Source of the DNA: Pirellulales bacterium
Lineage (GTDB): Bacteria > Planctomycetota > Planctomycetia > Pirellulales > Thermoguttaceae
NCBI GenBank assembly: GCA_016933425.1
Contig: JAFGAY010000316.1
Coordinates: forward strand, 1 to 32,189
Direction: 5' to 3'
Length of the DNA stretch: 32,189 nt
In this document: positions 29,880 through 32,189 of the stretch, in pieces
Position numbering within the stretch: position 1 is the first letter of the stretch
How the letters are laid out: each line of letters opens with the position of its first letter
The notes under the pieces: model-generated
Told to the model about the DNA's origin: nothing
Seen by the model: the letters and a program-made list of their open reading frames with translations, nothing else
Databases searched by the model: none
Translations under genes and position numbers: made by a program

Positions 29880-32059
29880 TAGCCTTTGAGTTTTTTGAGT
29901 GGTCGACCTGGTCGTGGATCGTGGATCCCGTTTCATGGCTCATTATTTTAATCGTGGCCATCGGACTGGGATTGGTCATTTTCGTCCATGAGCTGGGCCA
30001 CTTCGCGGTGGCGAAGCTCTGCGGTGTGAAATGCGAGAAGTTTTATCTGGGATTCGACATCGCCGGCTGGCGCATCTGCCGATTCCGCTGGGGCGAAACG
30101 GAATACGGCATCGGAGCGTTTCCGCTGGGCGGCTACGTCAAAATGCTGGGCCAGGAAGACAACCCGGCACGGCTCCGCGAGGAGCTCGAACGGGCCAAGG
30201 CGGCCCAGGCGGTCGGCGCCGCGCCGTCGACCGGCGACAGTGAAACGCCGGTCGACGTCGCAGCGGCCGAGGCGGCCCTTTACGATCCGCGAAGCTACTT
30301 GGCCCAAAGCGTCCCCAAGCGTATGGCGATCATCTCGGCCGGCGTGATCATGAACCTGCTTTTCGCGTTCGCAGCGGCCGTGATCGCCTACGCGATTGGG
30401 GTGAACGAGCAGCCGTGCGAAATCGGCCCGATCCAACCGGGCTACCCGGCCTGGCAGGCCGATCTGCGCCCCGGCGACCGCATCGTCGCGATCAACGGGG
30501 AACCTACCCGCCGTTTCAAGGACGTGATGACGCGCATTCCCTTGAACAAGGAAGGCGACGCGGCGACGTTGCGCATCGAGCGGCCCGGCGCGGCCGAACC
30601 CTTCGAGGTGGTCGTTCATCCGAGCCGCAAGCTGTTGATTCCGGCGATCGGCGTTTCGGCCACCGGCACGACCACGTTGCTCACCTCGATCGGTTGGCTG
30701 AATAACGACAAGATCAAGCCTTATATCAGGAACACAACGGCCGCCCGCGCGGAGCCGCCTTTCCAACTGGGCGACAAGATCGTCAAGATCGACGATGTCG
30801 CGGTCGAGACATACGCGCAACTGTGCGAGATGCTGTCCGCCCGGCGCGACCGGCCGATCGAGGTCACCGTCCAACGCGACGAGGAAAAGGGAAAGTCCGT
30901 CCGGCTGCTCACGATTCGGGTAAATCCCCAACCAATGCGCCGGCTTGGTTTGGTCATGGAAATGGGGCCGATCATGTCGGTCCAGGACGGCTCGCCGGCG
31001 GCCCAGGCGGGCATTAAGGCCGGCGACCGGATTGTGGCGATCGACGGGAATCCGCCGGGCGATCCGATGACGCTGCCCGACCGACTCTGGAAGGAAATCA
31101 ACGCGGCCGTGGCCCAGGGCGATCCGCCGCCGACCGTCATGCTTACCCTGAAACGCATGGAGGAGGCGAAGGGCAAGGACGACCCATCCAAACAGAAAGA
31201 AGAAACACTCGAGGTGCCCATCGCCTTGAGAAAAACGGACGCCGTGGAGATGGCCCTTTTCGCGGGCAGCCCGGTAAGCGTTCCCTCGCTGGGCGTCGCT
31301 TATTACGTTCTCAACACGGTGGCGGGGGTGGTGCCCGACAGCCCGGCGGCCCAGGCGGGCGTTGTGCCCGGCCAGGTGCTGGTCAACGCCGCGTTTGTTC
31401 CACCCGATGAAGCGTCGCTCGCTCGCGAAGGACTCAAGCCGGGCGATGTGTGCATGAAACCGGTTGAATTCACGGATCAGAAACGAAACTGGCCCGCTTT
31501 GTTCGAGGCCATGCAAGGTTTCACGCTGCCCGGCGCCAAGATCGAGTTGAAATTCAAGGACGGCAAGACCGTCCTGCTCGAACCGGTCGACGCGGCCGAT
31601 TGGCACCATCCCGAACGAGGCTTCCAACTGCAAGGAGCGGGCTTCATGCTCACGGCCCAATCGTTCGGCGAAGCTTTGAAGCTGGGCGGCGAGGAAACCT
31701 GGCTGCAAGCCACACTCGTCCTGCGATTGCTCCAACGGCTCTCGACGGGCGAACTCTCGCTCAAGGTGATCGGCGGCCCGATTACGATCGCCAAGGTAGC
31801 CGGCCGAGCGGCCAGTCGAAGCCTGTCCGAATTTCTCATTTTCCTGACCATGATCAGCGCGACGCTGGCCGTGATCAATTTCCTGCCGATTCCCGTCCTC
31901 GACGGCGGTCATTTCGTTTTCCTCCTCTACGAGGGAATCCGCGGCAAACCGGTCGACGAACGGGTCCAACTGGCACTGAGCTACCTGGGCCTCATCCTGA
32001 TCCTCGCCCTGATGGTATGGGCCTTCGGACTGGATTTGACCCTGATCCCGAGAGATTAG
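29864..32059 (+). CDS. rseP: RseP-family site-2 zinc metalloprotease with multiple PDZ domains
   Basis: 731 residues from the TTG start, far longer than the roughly 450 of E. coli RseP. The first membrane segment carries the zinc motif FVHELGHFAVAK (His 42-His 46), and the C-terminal membrane part has NFLPIPVLDGGHFVFLLYEG with the third ligand Asp near residue 680. Between them lie up to four PDZ-like units: around PGYPAWQADLRPGDRIVAIN, EPPFQLGDKIVKIDDVAV, DGSPAAQAGIKAGDRIVAID and DSPAAQAGVVPGQVLV. RseP cuts transmembrane segments of anti-sigma factors and leftover signal peptides; PDZ domains gate access. Overlap with dxr implies coupled expression. The inserted acidic, Ala-rich region near residues 100-140 is unusual. 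Function is secure; client proteins are not known here. Confidence 0.95.
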   Translation: MDWCLIAFEFFEWSTWSWIVDPVSWLIILIVAIGLGLVIFVHELGHFAVAKLCGVKCEKFYLGFDIAGWRICRFRWGETEYGIGAFPLGGYVKMLGQEDNPARLREELERAKAAQAVGAAPSTGDSETPVDVAAAEAALYDPRSYLAQSVPKRMAIISAGVIMNLLFAFAAAVIAYAIGVNEQPCEIGPIQPGYPAWQADLRPGDRIVAINGEPTRRFKDVMTRIPLNKEGDAATLRIERPGAAEPFEVVVHPSRKLLIPAIGVSATGTTTLLTSIGWLNNDKIKPYIRNTTAARAEPPFQLGDKIVKIDDVAVETYAQLCEMLSARRDRPIEVTVQRDEEKGKSVRLLTIRVNPQPMRRLGLVMEMGPIMSVQDGSPAAQAGIKAGDRIVAIDGNPPGDPMTLPDRLWKEINAAVAQGDPPPTVMLTLKRMEEAKGKDDPSKQKEETLEVPIALRKTDAVEMALFAGSPVSVPSLGVAYYVLNTVAGVVPDSPAAQAGVVPGQVLVNAAFVPPDEASLAREGLKPGDVCMKPVEFTDQKRNWPALFEAMQGFTLPGAKIELKFKDGKTVLLEPVDAADWHHPERGFQLQGAGFMLTAQSFGEALKLGGEETWLQATLVLRLLQRLSTGELSLKVIGGPITIAKVAGRAASRSLSEFLIFLTMISATLAVINFLPIPVLDGGHFVFLLYEGIRGKPVDERVQLALSYLGLILILALMVWAFGLDLTLIPRD

Positions 32060-32158
32060 CGGCTCAGTTCCTTCCCACGGCTGACGCATAACGTTTTTTC
32101 CTTCACGTCGTCAAGCTACCGGGGGGGCGATTCAAGAAGGAACGCCGTTCAATCGCTC

Positions 32159-32188
32159 TTGACCCGGGGCGAATGGCGGTCCTATACT
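32159..32188 (+). promoter_or_regulatory. Sigma-70-type promoter at window end
   Basis: TTGACC (32159-32164), an 18-nt spacer and TATACT (32183-32188) match consensus at 5/6 each. It faces out of the window and would drive the next gene downstream of rseP. Confidence 0.55.
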
Positions 32189-32189
32189 G

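Noticed and set aside
29948-32089. 713-aa minus-strand ORF opposite rseP
   Set aside because: Antisense shadow of rseP without domain motifs; same explanation as other long antisense frames (1618-2961, 10542-12011, 14240-15895, 23015-24823).
32064-32100. T6 run after rseP as terminator
   Set aside because: The gttttttcc run has no GC-rich stem immediately upstream.

Overview
The window looks like a stretch of core chromosome from a GC-rich, Gram-negative-type bacterium, most likely a planctomycete (Pirellulales-like). The pointers are a fused AroD-AroE, an NfeD/flotillin pair, an oversized multi-PDZ RseP next to dxr, and intergenic spacers full of short palindromic and short-period repeats. 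The phylum is inferred from gene content and style; no rRNA or other marker was tested. I found no tRNA, rRNA, CRISPR array, transposase, phage gene or defence system.

Layout. 1-6396: the 3' part of an ADP-ribosylglycohydrolase-family gene, a convergent flotillin plus NfeD-like membrane operon, then a divergent comEC (DNA uptake channel). 6397-9596: rpsO (S15) and pnp (PNPase), with a candidate rpsO promoter and a strong intrinsic terminator after pnp. 9671-12005: a soluble NtrB-like histidine kinase and a sigma-54-dependent response regulator. 12202-18508: mutL, aroDE, a small membrane protein, aroK, a prepilin-peptidase-like protein and a conserved-looking hypothetical; the last three are tightly coupled. 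18796-20768: a 43-aa basic protein followed after 2 nt by a UbiD-family decarboxylase. 20829-26080: a diacylglycerol-kinase-like protein and a two-component cluster (one receiver on +, then an overlapping minus-strand operon of a large PAS/GAF sensor kinase and two single-domain receivers). 26327-32059: ftsH on minus, divergent from dxr-rseP. The window ends on a good sigma-70-type promoter for a gene outside it.

Functional themes: membrane quality control and lipids (flotillin/NfeD, FtsH, RseP, DgkA-like, Dxr for isoprenoids), RNA turnover and translation (S15, PNPase), shikimate pathway (AroDE, AroK), DNA uptake and repair (ComEC, MutL), and signalling (two kinases, four response regulators).

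No complete new defence or mobile system is apparent. The most interesting signals are: (1) a dense set of different short intergenic repeat families, one with a compensatory base pair change between copies, one that supplies the likely ribosome-binding site of a kinase gene and the last codons of a small gene, and one that is telomere-like and G-quadruplex-prone; (2) a hybrid sensor kinase with a cysteine-rich GAF domain and a C-terminal receiver whose phosphoacceptor Asp is Asn, translationally coupled to two intact free receivers; (3) an orphan prepilin-peptidase-like protein without the zinc cysteines and with a large insertion between its catalytic aspartates; (4) a His/Asp-rich loop in the NfeD-like partner of flotillin.
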